Source: Bacillota bacterium (lineage in GTDB: Bacteria; Bacillota; Dethiobacteria; DTU022). From it: a stretch of DNA of 38,296 nt. Location: contig JAWSUE010000017.1 of NCBI GenBank assembly GCA_033549065.1, forward strand, positions 1 to 38,296, written 5' to 3'. Each line of letters starts with the position of its first letter. Within the stretch, counting starts at the first letter, position 1. The notes under the pieces were generated by a model. The model had not been told where the DNA came from and did no database searches. It was given only the letters and a program-made list of their open reading frames with translations. The translations under genes and the position numbers were made by a program. This document shows positions 1 through 8,652 of this stretch, in pieces.

Positions 1-113
1 CTTTCAACGATTGACCCAAAATATGCACACCCCTGCTAACTTTCAACGATAACCTCTGTGAACTTCCTAGGTAAATTCAGAGGTTACTTCTTATGACCGC
101 CGAAATAGACCCC
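1..113. repeat. Short repeats at the left edge, possible mobile-element end
   Basis: An 11-base direct repeat, CTTTCAACGAT, occurs at 1-11 and 40-50. Two related stretches follow the pattern TGACC..AAATA..ACCCC, at about 12-33 and 94-113. A 9-bp inverted repeat, TAACCTCTG/CAGAGGTTA, lies at 50-58 and 78-86. No reading frame covers this part. Multiple short terminal repeats are known from some insertion sequences such as the IS21 family, but no transposase is visible because the window begins here. The mobile-element reading is a weak inference. Confidence 0.25.
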
Positions 114-122
114 AGTAAATGT

Positions 123-158
123 TAAAGCCGATCCTCTAGAATAGCAGGAACGGCTTTA
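123..158. other. Inverted repeat TAAAGCCG/CGGCTTTA
   Basis: An 8-bp perfect inverted repeat occupies 123-130 and 151-158 with a 20-base loop. On the plus strand it is followed by a short T-containing stretch, so it could end a plus-strand transcript arriving from outside the window. The gene it would serve is not in view. Confidence 0.3.
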
Positions 159-172
159 TTGCTGGGCTTTTA

Positions 173-222
173 GGCAAAAATAAAACCACCTGCTGATAAA
201 ATACTTTTTATCAATAGATGGT
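173..222 (-). terminator. Terminator of the tRNA-Ser pair
   Basis: Read on the minus strand, 222-185 folds into a stem of about 17 pairs with one mismatch and two G-U pairs, closed by a 4-base loop, with the perfect core TGATAAAA/TTTTATCA. It is followed at once by a T-rich run (184-173). It lies just 3' of the tRNA-Ser(GCT) gene and fits an intrinsic terminator. Confidence 0.8.
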
Positions 223-230
223 AGATTATT

Positions 231-325
231 TGGCGGAGAGAGAGGGATTCGAACCCTCGAAGCGGGTTTTAGTCCCGCTTAATCGCTTAGCAGGCGACCG
301 CCTTCGACCTCTCGGCCATCTCTCC
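231..325 (-). tRNA. tRNA-Ser (anticodon GCT)
   Basis: The minus strand from 325 folds as a class II tRNA. The acceptor stem is GGAGAGA/TCTCTCC with discriminator G and an encoded CCA at 233-231. The anticodon stem GTCGC/GCGAT closes the loop CTGCTAA, giving anticodon GCT (Ser, AGC/AGU codons). The long variable arm (AAGCGGG..CCCGCTT) and discriminator G are serine identity marks. It is the second gene of a two-tRNA unit, 10 bases after tRNA-Ser(TGA), with no promoter between them. Confidence 0.96.
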
Positions 326-335
326 GTGTATCTAG

Positions 336-422
336 TGGCGGAGGGGGTGGGATTCGAACCCACGGCCCTTTCGGGTCACTAGTTTTCAAGACTAGCTCCT
401 TAAACCGCTCGGACACCCCTCC
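336..422 (-). tRNA. tRNA-Ser (anticodon TGA)
   Basis: The minus strand from 422 has acceptor stem GGAGGGG/CCCCTCC, discriminator G and an encoded CCA. The anticodon stem CTAGT/ACTAG closes the loop CTTGAAA, giving anticodon TGA (Ser, UCA and related codons). The variable arm is GACCC GAAA GGGCC-like, as expected for class II serine tRNAs. It is the first gene of the unit, directly behind a strong promoter. serS is encoded 1.5 kb away on the same strand, a common Bacillota linkage. Confidence 0.96.
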
Positions 423-445
423 TTAAAGGCAGATTTGCATTTTTC

Positions 446-474
446 AGTATAGCAAAGCAGACAGTCCATGTCAA
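446..474 (-). promoter_or_regulatory. Sigma-A-type promoter for the tRNA-Ser pair
   Basis: On the minus strand a perfect -35 TTGACA (474-469), a 17-base spacer and a -10 TATACT (451-446) lie about 24 bases before the tRNA-Ser(TGA) gene. The tRNA pair is therefore probably transcribed on its own, separately from the lipoprotein gene that ends at 583. Confidence 0.85.
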
Positions 475-528
475 TCAAACTTCCCAATTAAAAATATTTA
501 TAAATTACGTGAAATCGTGGGTACATTA

Positions 529-560
529 AAACACTCCCCCACATTTGTGGAGGAGTGTTT
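529..560 (-). terminator. Terminator of the tandem-domain lipoprotein gene
   Basis: A perfect 9-bp stem, AAACACTCC (529-537) with GGAGTGTTT (552-560), carries an inner CCAC/GTGG extension. It lies 22 bases past the lipoprotein stop. Read on the minus strand it is followed by a short T run. Confidence 0.75.
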
Positions 561-582
561 CGTAAGTTGTATGTCAATTGAA

Positions 583-1680
583 TTACTTAGCGTTTGCATA
601 TGCTTCTGCAACACATGCCAGATAACTCTCAACAGTAATAGTAACTGATGAAGTTAATTCGGGAACATCGGGAACGTTCTGGTGAGCATCATCAACGACC
701 TTAACCTGCAGGCTAAGAATCTCGTCAACAGTCTGCCCGACCATCCATTCGCTGAGAGCAGCAATCTGCTCATACCATTCCTTATCAATCTCGGATACTC
801 TTCTCATGCCGTATTCATCACCAAGCTGTACTTTAGTTTTCGGCGCTACGGAACGATCGGAAGTAACCTGACCTTCCTCGTCAAAGTTGATCCTGATTTG
901 AGCGTTATCAATAAGCGCCCCTACAACTACACCGTTTGCATCAAAAGCTACAGCAGCCATGGTGTTATCGATCTGCGCCATGGGCATAATGTCGTTTGCC
1001 TCGTCATAGCCTCTTGAACGGGCAATCGAAATCTCTGTACCTAATCCTGCCGAAACAGCATTTTCAACATCGATTGAATGATTGTAAGCGTACTCTACAG
1101 CTGCAATGTAGTCTTCTACCGTAATGGTTACCAGGGAGGTAAGTTCAGGAACATCAGGAACGTTCTGGTGAGCATCATCAACGACTTTAACCTGAAGGCT
1201 CTTGATTTCGTCAACAGTCTGACCGATCATCCAGCTTTCGAATGCTTCCATCTGCTCATACCATTCTTTCCCAATTTCGGAGACCCTTATCATGCCGTAA
1301 TCATCACCAAGTTCAACCTTGGTTTTACCCGGAACTGTGAGATCGGCAGCAACCTGCATATCTTCATCAAAGGGCACTCTGGTCTGAGCATTATTAATTG
1401 TCACACTGACAACTCTGCCATCAGCATCAAAGAGAACTGCAGCCATAACTACATCTGCCTGTGCCTGTGCTGTTAATTCATCCGTTGCGTCTCTTGACCG
1501 GCCAATTGAGGTTATTACACCAAGGCCCAGTTTGTAAGAACCTTCGGTTTCAACTACTTCTTCCTCATCTTCTCCCGGAGCTTCTTCATCGACTGGTGCA
1601 GTTTCTTCTCCGCCACAGCCAAATACTCCAAATGCCAACAATCCAAATACCAACAGTAAAACAAAAAACTTGCTTTTCAT
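583..1680 (-). CDS. Tandem-domain lipoprotein of unknown function
   Basis: Predicted secreted lipoprotein of 365 residues. It has a charged N-terminus, a hydrophobic segment and a lipobox ending at Cys22 (VFGC), then an acidic Glu/Asp linker to about residue 45. The rest is two tandem copies of one domain of about 160 residues (roughly 47-205 and 209-365). Each copy has a GLG.(.)(T/I)SI(G/A)RSR start, an MAAV.FDA(D/N)G strand-turn, K.ELGD(D/E)YGM, EWYEQ, WM(I/V)GQTVDEI, and an identical VDDAHQNVPDVPELTS segment near the end. The strand-turn recalls secreted FMN-binding-type repeats but I see no flavin-attachment motif, so no function is assigned. The gene is monocistronic, with its own promoter and terminator. 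Confidence 0.85.
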   Translation of the reverse strand: MKSKFFVLLLVFGLLAFGVFGCGGEETAPVDEEAPGEDEEEVVETEGSYKLGLGVITSIGRSRDATDELTAQAQADVVMAAVLFDADGRVVSVTINNAQTRVPFDEDMQVAADLTVPGKTKVELGDDYGMIRVSEIGKEWYEQMEAFESWMIGQTVDEIKSLQVKVVDDAHQNVPDVPELTSLVTITVEDYIAAVEYAYNHSIDVENAVSAGLGTEISIARSRGYDEANDIMPMAQIDNTMAAVAFDANGVVVGALIDNAQIRINFDEEGQVTSDRSVAPKTKVQLGDEYGMRRVSEIDKEWYEQIAALSEWMVGQTVDEILSLQVKVVDDAHQNVPDVPELTSSVTITVESYLACVAEAYANAK

Positions 1681-1731
1681 ACGGTACCTTTCCTTTCATT
1701 AATATATTGCTACAATTGACATACGCTGACT

Positions 1732-1760
1732 ATCGTAACATAAAAGTTCGATTGGGTCAA
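1732..1760 (-). promoter_or_regulatory. Promoter of the tandem-domain lipoprotein gene
   Basis: On the minus strand, -35 TTGACC (1760-1755), a 17-base spacer and -10 TACGAT (1737-1732) lie about 50 bases before the ATG at 1680. A purine-rich GAAAGGAAAGG ribosome site follows. Confidence 0.65.
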
Positions 1761-1867
1761 CGTTAAAACATTCACAAAGTTTCCGCCAACAAGCCAACAA
1801 CCTCATTATTGCCTGCTTTCCATTGTTTTTAAGAAAACATATTAACTTAAGAAATTAAATTCATATA

Positions 1868-1905
1868 AAAAAAAGTAAAAGCCGCGTTGTTGAAGATTGC
1901 GGCTT
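1868..1905 (-). terminator. Intrinsic terminator after serS
   Basis: The stem AAGCCGC/GCGGCTT (1905-1899 with 1885-1879 on the minus strand) is followed by TTTTACTTTTTTTT. It lies about 55 bases past the serS stop and probably ends the long ddl-to-serS transcript. Confidence 0.85.
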
Positions 1906-1958
1906 AATGCTAGGTCCTCATGTTAATATTATGGAATATCATTTGAGTATAAATATGA

Positions 1959-3236
1959 TCAAGAAACAGTAATTTTCTCCTGGCCGTTAAAGTAAGGGCG
2001 GAGGACTTTTGGAATTATTACAGAGCCGTCTTGCTGTTGGTAATTTTCAAGTATAGCAGCTACTGTTCTACCTACAGCAACACCTGAACCGTTAAGGGTA
2101 TGAACAAATTTGATTTTCTTACCATCTGCAGGCCTGAACCGAATATTTGCCCGGCGGGCCTGAAAGTCGGTAAAGTTACTGCAAGAAGAGATTTCACGGT
2201 AAGTGTTATATGCAGGCAACCAGACCTCAAGATCATATTTCTTAGCCGGTGCAAATCCGAGATCACCGGAGCACATGAGCATCACCCGGTAAGGCAGTTC
2301 CAGCATCTGTAGCACTTTTTCGGCGTTTTTCGTCAGCTTTTCCAGTTCTTCATCTGATTTTTCCGGAAGAACGAACTTAACCAATTCCACCTTGTTGAAC
2401 TGGTGTTGACGGATAAGTCCCCGGGTGTCCCTTCCATGAGCTCCGGCTTCAGCCCGGAAACAGGCGCTGTAAGCTACATAATAGAGAGGAAGCTGGTTTT
2501 CTTCCAGTATCTCATCACGGTGTAGATTGGTCACAGGTACTTCTGCAGTAGGTATAAGATAGTAGTCCGTTCCCTCAACCCGGAAAGCATCTTCGGCAAA
2601 TTTCGGCAGCTGGCCGGTTCCGGTCATACTGGCTGCGTTAACAAGAAAGGGGGGGAATACTTCCCGGTAACCATGCTCAGATGTATGAAGATCAAGCATA
2701 AAGTTAATAAGGGCCCTTTCAAGTCGGGCGCCGGCCCCAAAATAGAGAGCAAAGCGGCTGCCGGTGATCTTTCCTGCCCGGGGAAAATCAATTATGTTCA
2801 GGTTGGCCCCGATATCCCAGTGAGCTAAAGGCTCAAAACTAAATTCAGGGCGTTTACCCCAACTGCGAATCTCAACGTTGTCGGATTCATCTGTTCCCCT
2901 GGGGACTACCGGATCAGGAATATTTGGTAGGCTCAATAGAAGCTGTTCCAATTCCGCATCAACCTGGCGAAGTTGCTCATCCAAGGTTTTTATTTTCTGA
3001 GCTACTTCCCGCATTTCTTCTTTTTTTCTGTAAGATGTTTCACTGTCAGCTCCAGCCTGCCCAATTTCCTTGGATACCCTGTTGCGGATCTGTTTCAACT
3101 CTTCCGCTTCTTTTAACAAATCACGACGCTCATTATCCCTGGCGAGAAGGCTTTCAAGATCACCTTCTTCATCCTTTAGTTCCATAGCCTGGCGGACGAT
3201 TTCAGGGTTTTCACGAACGAATTTAAGATCGAGCAT
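1959..3236 (-). CDS. serS: Serine--tRNA ligase
   Basis: Cytosolic class II aminoacyl-tRNA synthetase that charges tRNA-Ser with serine through seryl-adenylate. It has 425 residues, the usual bacterial length. The first ~110 residues form the charged antiparallel coiled-coil arm that recognises the long variable arm of tRNA-Ser. Motif 2 appears as [15 protein letters not shown], and motif 3 as [15 protein letters not shown] near the C-terminus. The [15 protein letters not shown] segment is also typical. The ATG has an AGGGAGG site. It follows argS by 49 bases and ends before a strong terminator. Two tRNA-Ser genes, its substrates, lie just beyond the next gene. I saw no T-box in front of it. 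Confidence 0.98.
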   Translation of the reverse strand: MLDLKFVRENPEIVRQAMELKDEEGDLESLLARDNERRDLLKEAEELKQIRNRVSKEIGQAGADSETSYRKKEEMREVAQKIKTLDEQLRQVDAELEQLLLSLPNIPDPVVPRGTDESDNVEIRSWGKRPEFSFEPLAHWDIGANLNIIDFPRAGKITGSRFALYFGAGARLERALINFMLDLHTSEHGYREVFPPFLVNAASMTGTGQLPKFAEDAFRVEGTDYYLIPTAEVPVTNLHRDEILEENQLPLYYVAYSACFRAEAGAHGRDTRGLIRQHQFNKVELVKFVLPEKSDEELEKLTKNAEKVLQMLELPYRVMLMCSGDLGFAPAKKYDLEVWLPAYNTYREISSCSNFTDFQARRANIRFRPADGKKIKFVHTLNGSGVAVGRTVAAILENYQQQDGSVIIPKVLRPYFNGQEKITVS

Positions 3237-3285
3237 ATCATAATCCTCCCTTATATTGCTGGATCGTAGTCATAATAATTATCAT

Positions 3286-4995
3286 TTACATTTCTTCCGG
3301 GGCAATAATGCCAAGGAGTCCCAAACCATTTGAAATAACCTGTCTTGCAGCGCTGATCAACAACAACCTTCCATGTTGAAGTTTCCCTTCACTGCTTAGA
3401 ACAGGACAATTATGATAAAAACGGTTAAATTCCCGGGCAACATCTATTAAATAACGGGCAAGAATGGAAGGACGGTAATTTTCTGCCGAAGCAAATATTT
3501 TATCGGGTAATTGGGCTAAAGTTTTGATCAGGTTGATTTCCTCATCCTTGATCAGTTTGGATGCGGCTGTGTTGTCCCATTTCAGAAATTCAGGTTCAGC
3601 TTTGCGTAATATACTGCAAATACGGGCATGGGCGTACTGGATATATGCTGCAGTTTCTCCGGAGAAATCCAGGACTTTATCCCAGTCAAACTCTATATTC
3701 TTGATCCTGTCATTGCTTAAATCACCGAAACGTACTGCTCCAAGGCCTACAGCTTTGGCAGCACTTTCTTTGTCCGGAAGTTCGGGGTTTTTCTCTTCAA
3801 TAATCTCCCGGGCCATATCTATGGAACGCTGCAGCACCTCTTCAAGCAGAATAATTTTACCGGCCCGGGTTGACATTCTGCCTTCTTTAAAGCGGATTAA
3901 GCCGAATGGCACGTGGACACAGTCTTTAGCCCAGTCAAAACCTAACAGCTCCAGGACCTTAAATAGCTGTTGAAAGTGCAAAGTCTGTTCGGCACCGACG
4001 ACATAAAGTGATCGGGCAAAATCAAATCTCCTTTTCCTGTATATCGCGGCAGCGATATCACGGGTAATATATAGAGTTGCCCCATCTTTTTTGCGGAGCA
4101 TAACCGGTGGAAGGCTGTAGGGCTCTAAATCTATGATCAGGGCCCCTTCACTTTCCCTGGCAATTTTCTTCTCCTGGATAAGCTTTATTACATCATCGAG
4201 CATTTCATTATAATGGCTTTCTCCATGAAAATGTTCAAACTTTATACCTAAAAGATCGTATATAACAGAATAATTATCAAGGCTTAGCCGGCGGAACCGC
4301 TCCCAAAAGGCTATCGCTTCAGTGTCTCCTTCTTCAAGCTTCTTGAACCATAAGCGTGCTTCGTCGTCCAGGGTAAGATCGTTTTCAGCTTCTCTGTGAA
4401 ATTGAACATATAAACGATACAGGTAATCTACAGGATCGGATTCCAGATCATTCTCATTGCCCCAACGTTTGAAAGCTACTATTAATTTACCAAACTGGGT
4501 TCCCCAGTCACCAAGATGATTGACTCCTATACTGTTATAACCCAATGCTTTATAGATTAAATAAAGCGAGTGGCCGATAACTGTTGAACGGATATGACCT
4601 ACTCCGAATGGTTTGGCAATATTGGGAGATGAATAGTCAATCGGAACATTTCGACCTTCGCCAAGATTAGTATGCCCGTATTTATTTCCATCTTCCCAAA
4701 TCTGTGCCAATACTTCACGGCCATATTCTTTTGGTGCAATAAAAAAATTAAGATAAGGACCTTTAGGGGCTGTTTTTGACCAAAAGAAACCAGCCTGATC
4801 GGCCAATTTATCACTCAACTCGACAGCAATAAGGTGAGGAGCTTTTTCCCGGGTTTTAGCCAGGGTGTAACAGGGAAAAGCAAGGTCGCCATAAGTCGGG
4901 TCGGGGGGGGTTTCCAGTAGTTTAATAATATCAGCCGGTTCCATGGACACCAGTGGAGCCAGAATCCGACTTACCTCTTCATTTAGCTTCTGCAT
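3286..4995 (-). CDS. argS: Arginine--tRNA ligase
   Basis: Cytosolic class I synthetase that charges tRNA-Arg, 569 residues, normal length. The N-terminal arginyl-specific domain carries the DPTYGDLAFPCY signature. The nucleotide-binding HIGH-type motif reads GVGH at about 131-134 within NIAKPFGVGHIRST, so the first His is Gly. To my recollection clostridial ArgS proteins often carry this variant. The KMSKS region reads RMSTRAGK, as expected because ArgS usually lacks a canonical KMSKS. A helical anticodon-binding domain ends the protein. The ATG has a GAGGAGA ribosome site. It lies 83 bases after the propeller/GerMN gene and 49 bases before serS, probably on the same transcript. Confidence 0.97.
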   Translation of the reverse strand: MQKLNEEVSRILAPLVSMEPADIIKLLETPPDPTYGDLAFPCYTLAKTREKAPHLIAVELSDKLADQAGFFWSKTAPKGPYLNFFIAPKEYGREVLAQIWEDGNKYGHTNLGEGRNVPIDYSSPNIAKPFGVGHIRSTVIGHSLYLIYKALGYNSIGVNHLGDWGTQFGKLIVAFKRWGNENDLESDPVDYLYRLYVQFHREAENDLTLDDEARLWFKKLEEGDTEAIAFWERFRRLSLDNYSVIYDLLGIKFEHFHGESHYNEMLDDVIKLIQEKKIARESEGALIIDLEPYSLPPVMLRKKDGATLYITRDIAAAIYRKRRFDFARSLYVVGAEQTLHFQQLFKVLELLGFDWAKDCVHVPFGLIRFKEGRMSTRAGKIILLEEVLQRSIDMAREIIEEKNPELPDKESAAKAVGLGAVRFGDLSNDRIKNIEFDWDKVLDFSGETAAYIQYAHARICSILRKAEPEFLKWDNTAASKLIKDEEINLIKTLAQLPDKIFASAENYRPSILARYLIDVAREFNRFYHNCPVLSSEGKLQHGRLLLISAARQVISNGLGLLGIIAPEEM

Positions 4996-5078
4996 ATAGA
5001 TTCTCCTCGGAGCTTTTTCACTTATTTTAGCTCAAAGCGAGGTGAATGACAAATATGACTATATTTTTAATACCATGT

Positions 5079-7130
5079 TTATTCCGGATTGATAAAATAT
5101 GGTTGTCGGTAAAATCTGCTAAGCGGAGGATACCCTGCAGGTGGAGCCCAACTATCACCTTCAATTAATATTTCAACCCTCTGTGATCTGCTGTTTTCAA
5201 AAACGGTAAGGAAAATTGCATCCAGAATAAGAGTAGCCCGGAGGTAATCCTGTTCGCTGCCATTTTCAGGGAATATTTCTTTAAAGCTGCTGTTCAGGTT
5301 AACCTGCACCTGTTCCGGAGTTTGCATAATACCAAGCAGGTTTAAATCCGATGGTACAAAAGTAAGTGATCTTGAAGCTCGTAAAGACTGTGAAATTAGA
5401 TTGTCGAGATCTATGTTATCCGTATTTTCAGTAGCTCCTTCCCGGATAGTCAGATAATACCTGTAACCGCTCATTATCGGAGTATAAATCGGATTCTCCC
5501 ACCTGATTGGTTGAATTGGCTGTTCTGCGATTATCATATCGCCGAAGGATACAATAGGCTGCCTTCGTACAGTCAAATAGATTTCTTTTACTTCGTTGAA
5601 AGCACTGACTGTCAAAATTAACGATTGTAAAGCTGATGCACTTTGGATTGTACCGTTCAGCTCAAACAGTTCCGGAGGCATATCCAAAGAAAGCTGACCG
5701 TTCTCTGCAGAAAATTCAACTTCTGCATAAACGTTTTTATCCGGGATTGTCCTGTATAGAGCGCTACCCCTTGCCGGGCCGCGTATAAGTTCTTCCATTG
5801 CAGAACGGATCGGGTTCTCTGTCTGGCTGATAGTTCTTGTAACGGGAATCAGGTTGGCATTTTCATCAATAAAGTATAGCTGTATTTTAGTTTGATTCGC
5901 CGAAAGGCCAGTTGTAACCGGGTTATAAATTGGACCGGAAGCTGTTTCATTATTACCATTACCGCTTTCTGAAAGTAGAGGGCGAAGATTAATTAAATCT
6001 ATATAGCCATCTTCACCGCATACTACTGCCAGATAAGGATGGCCGGACAAGATTAATTTCTCAACACGCATTGCAACTTCCCAGCTGTTTATCTCTTCAC
6101 CATCCCTGTTCAGTAATAGCATCTGTGTATAGTCTTCCCTGAAATGGCGCCAGGAGCTGGTTACAATATGCTGCCCGTCTGAAGTAAAAGAGAAGAGTGA
6201 ACCATCAGGTATGCGTTTCATCCAGAGAAGATCCTGGGCAAGATCAAAATAATAAAGGTTTTCACCTGCGCCTTCCCTGCTACCGTAGACCAATAAACGG
6301 TTATAATTCTGTGGATTAAAGATAACTTTTTGGGGTTCAAAAGGAAGTATGGTATCCCACAAGAGATAACCCAGTGAATCATATACAATTAACTGATTGC
6401 CCTTGACGGCAGCCAGGCGGCTTCCATGTCTTGAAACTGCGGCCAATGTCTGATTTTCAAAACTCCACACTTCTTCGCCGTTAAGGTTTAAGGCCCTGAC
6501 TTTCGGTATTTCTTCCTCAATATAAGTGTAGTAGATATTCGCCTGTTCGAGGTACTCACTGGTCAGGAAGAGATTAATAACCGGCTCTGTTTCAATTGTC
6601 CAGAGGGATTCACCTTTTTGGTTAAAAAAGTCCAGGTTGTTAAAGTCTTCGTCCGGGTTTGATCGGGAAACAACTATCCAGGAAGCAGTTGGAGAGATTG
6701 CAACAAGATCTATTGGATCCCCTTCATTTTCCCACCAAATTTGCTGATCTGAAGTTGTATAAAGAAGTCTTCCCCCGGATGTCCCAATTACTGCATAATT
6801 GCCGCACTGTGAAATTTTTGCCTGACCAGGTGCAGTTGCAAAAGATCTGTCCCACAAAAGCCTGCGTTCGCGGTCGAGCAGGCTTACAGAGTTATTGCCT
6901 GTGCTAAAAAGAATACCATTCAATCCATAGTCAACTGTTAGATCAAGGATACTCGTGCTGGTAAACCACAAATCGTAAAGGGCTTCACCCTGGTCGGCTG
7001 ACTGCGGATCAATTGCCAATGAAGATGATTCTGCGCGGGGAAGGAACTGAATTATGTACAATACAAAACCGGCCAGTATAAATAACATAGCCAGTGAGAT
7101 TATATAATAAAATGGCTGAATCCTTTTCAT
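5079..7130 (-). CDS. Membrane-anchored beta-propeller / double GerMN protein (LpqB-like architecture)
   Basis: 683-residue protein anchored by one N-terminal membrane helix (about 8-30), with no lipobox Cys. The bulk should lie outside the membrane. Residues ~50-385 contain WD40/PQQ-like blade motifs repeated along the chain (LLDRERRLLWD, GESLWTIE, LNGEEVWSF, DSLGYLLWD, LAQDLLWMK, DGEEINSWE), consistent with a beta-propeller. Residues ~412-528 look like a GerMN domain (IQLYFIDENANLIPV, MEELIRGPARGS, ALQSLILTVSAF), and ~556-670 like a second GerMN copy (RYYLTIREG, LRATLILDAIFLTVF). It is the third gene after a response regulator and histidine kinase. LpqB, which partners the MtrAB two-component system in actinobacteria, has the same two domain types in the opposite order. 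An accessory role to the kinase is inferred, not shown. Confidence 0.8.
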   Translation of the reverse strand: MKRIQPFYYIISLAMLFILAGFVLYIIQFLPRAESSSLAIDPQSADQGEALYDLWFTSTSILDLTVDYGLNGILFSTGNNSVSLLDRERRLLWDRSFATAPGQAKISQCGNYAVIGTSGGRLLYTTSDQQIWWENEGDPIDLVAISPTASWIVVSRSNPDEDFNNLDFFNQKGESLWTIETEPVINLFLTSEYLEQANIYYTYIEEEIPKVRALNLNGEEVWSFENQTLAAVSRHGSRLAAVKGNQLIVYDSLGYLLWDTILPFEPQKVIFNPQNYNRLLVYGSREGAGENLYYFDLAQDLLWMKRIPDGSLFSFTSDGQHIVTSSWRHFREDYTQMLLLNRDGEEINSWEVAMRVEKLILSGHPYLAVVCGEDGYIDLINLRPLLSESGNGNNETASGPIYNPVTTGLSANQTKIQLYFIDENANLIPVTRTISQTENPIRSAMEELIRGPARGSALYRTIPDKNVYAEVEFSAENGQLSLDMPPELFELNGTIQSASALQSLILTVSAFNEVKEIYLTVRRQPIVSFGDMIIAEQPIQPIRWENPIYTPIMSGYRYYLTIREGATENTDNIDLDNLISQSLRASRSLTFVPSDLNLLGIMQTPEQVQVNLNSSFKEIFPENGSEQDYLRATLILDAIFLTVFENSRSQRVEILIEGDSWAPPAGYPPLSRFYRQPYFINPE

Positions 7131-7239
7131 AAGTTAACCCCTCCGGACTAAAAACCAAAGTGCATGTTATTCTATCATAAGTTTATTAGTGATTTCTAAT
7201 AAAGATAATAATCTATCATTAAGTTTTAATAATAATTCC

Positions 7240-8652
7240 CTACTCAGTGACCAACGGCAGGGCAAAATAGAAATTGCTTCCTTCACCAAGATTACTTTCC
7301 ACCCAAACGCGACCACCATGTTTTGTCACTATTTCATTGACAATAGCCAGGCCGAGACCGGTTCCACCCGCCTCTCTTGAACGGGCTCGATCTACCCTAA
7401 AAAATCTATCAAAAATGAAACTTAAATCTTCCTCAGGTATGCCGCAACCTGTATCGCTAATTCCGGTAATAACTTCTTCGCCTTCCCTGTACAATGATAT
7501 AGTGATCGCTCCTCCGGGCGGAGTATAATTTAAGGCATTATCCAAAAGATTGCTGATTACCTGTCTCAACTGCATGGGTGCCGCGCGTACGATATAATCC
7601 TGACCGGGTTTTTCATAGATCAATTCAAGCCCCGCATGCGAAAAACGATATTCATTTTCATTAAGCATGTCGCTAAGCAATAGGTTTAAAGTAATATTTT
7701 CCTGCTCAAGGTTATTTTTTTCGAGTTTTGAAAGTTCAAGCAGATCATTTACAAGTGCGGTCAGTCTTTCCAGTTCACCATCCAGATCTGATACAAACTC
7801 TTTTTGCTGTTTTTTATTCATGTCATGTTCCAATAAGGCTTTGGTCAATAAACTCATTGTCGTAAGCGGGGTCCGGACCTCGTGGGCGACATCGGCTGCA
7901 AACTTCTTAAGATTGCTTGTGTAGTAATTTAATTTCTTTGCCATCAGGTTAAACTGTTCAGCAAGCCGTCCGATCTCATCTTTCGATTTAAATTCAATAT
8001 GCTGATCAAGTTTTCCCTCTGCCATTTTCCGGGCAGCTGTAGTTAACTCTTCAAGTGGACCGGTAAATCGACGGGCTAAAATTACTGAGCCACCCCCGAC
8101 TACAGCCATAGCAATTACAGTTGCTAAAAATAGAAAAGTTCTTATATCATCAAGGGTTTGGTATAGATTTTCCATTGAGGCAGATAGAATTATAACTCCA
8201 AGGACAATCTCATTTTCATCCTTAACAGGTATGGCAACCTGCATTACCGGCTGCTGCAGCCTTTCACTAAAGCTCACACTGCTGCTTACAACACCCTGCA
8301 GGGCAACAGCAACATCTTCATGCGTTAAAAGCTGATTCAGCATTCCTCCAATCCTAATTGAATCACCCACAACAAGCCCCTGCTGATCGGTAAATATAAC
8401 CCTGGCCTGGGCCTGACGGCTCATATTTTCAGCCAGGGTGCTTAAACGTACCGAGTCGATCTGACCTCGCAGGTGGCCCACTAAAAAGTCAGAAGCCAGA
8501 AAACCAGAAATTTCAAGGCTTTCCTGCATATTGCTCAGGTAGTAATGCTCCAGAGTGTTAAAGAGAAATATACTGATGATTACCATTACCGCCAGGATAA
8601 TTGCCAGGAAAGAGGCTGTCAGGCGGAAACGGATGCTGTAAAACTTAAGCAT
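7240..8652 (-). CDS. Envelope-sensing histidine kinase (HAMP-HisKA-HATPase)
   Basis: Membrane sensor kinase of about 470 residues. TM1 is ~11-31, an extracytoplasmic sensing domain ~32-172, TM2 ~173-193, followed by a HAMP linker. The dimerisation/phosphoacceptor box FAADVAHEVRTPLTT puts the phosphorylated His at ~257. ATP-binding motifs follow: DNALNYTPPGG (N box), SDTGCGIPEED (G1), FDRFFRVDRARS (F box) and GGTGLGLAIV (G2). There is no PAS domain after HAMP. I place the start at the ATG at 8652, seven bases after GGAGG; its A overlaps the regulator's TGA. It resembles PhoR/ResE/MtrB-type kinases. Its partner is the upstream regulator, and the propeller/GerMN protein follows. Confidence 0.93.
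   Translation of the reverse strand: MLKFYSIRFRLTASFLAIILAVMVIISIFLFNTLEHYYLSNMQESLEISGFLASDFLVGHLRGQIDSVRLSTLAENMSRQAQARVIFTDQQGLVVGDSIRIGGMLNQLLTHEDVAVALQGVVSSSVSFSERLQQPVMQVAIPVKDENEIVLGVIILSASMENLYQTLDDIRTFLFLATVIAMAVVGGGSVILARRFTGPLEELTTAARKMAEGKLDQHIEFKSKDEIGRLAEQFNLMAKKLNYYTSNLKKFAADVAHEVRTPLTTMSLLTKALLEHDMNKKQQKEFVSDLDGELERLTALVNDLLELSKLEKNNLEQENITLNLLLSDMLNENEYRFSHAGLELIYEKPGQDYIVRAAPMQLRQVISNLLDNALNYTPPGGAITISLYREGEEVITGISDTGCGIPEEDLSFIFDRFFRVDRARSREAGGTGLGLAIVNEIVTKHGGRVWVESNLGEGSNFYFALPLVTE

Noticed and set aside
682-1476. Two plus-strand open frames of 111 and 132 residues opposite the lipoprotein gene
   Set aside because: They are the antisense of the two tandem repeats, which is why they resemble each other. 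Neither has a ribosome site, and the minus-strand frame has signal, promoter and terminator.
3524-3973. 149-residue plus-strand frame opposite argS
   Set aside because: It lies wholly inside argS in the opposite strand, has Ser/Leu-rich composition typical of antisense frames, and no ribosome site.
4592-4605. ArgS HIGH motif with Gly in place of the first His as a defect
   Set aside because: The GVGH form within KPFGVGHIRST fits a variant I recall from clostridial ArgS, and the rest of the enzyme is intact.
5079-7130. Calling the propeller/GerMN protein a lipoprotein, as LpqB is
   Set aside because: No Cys follows the N-terminal hydrophobic segment, so it is a helix-anchored protein.
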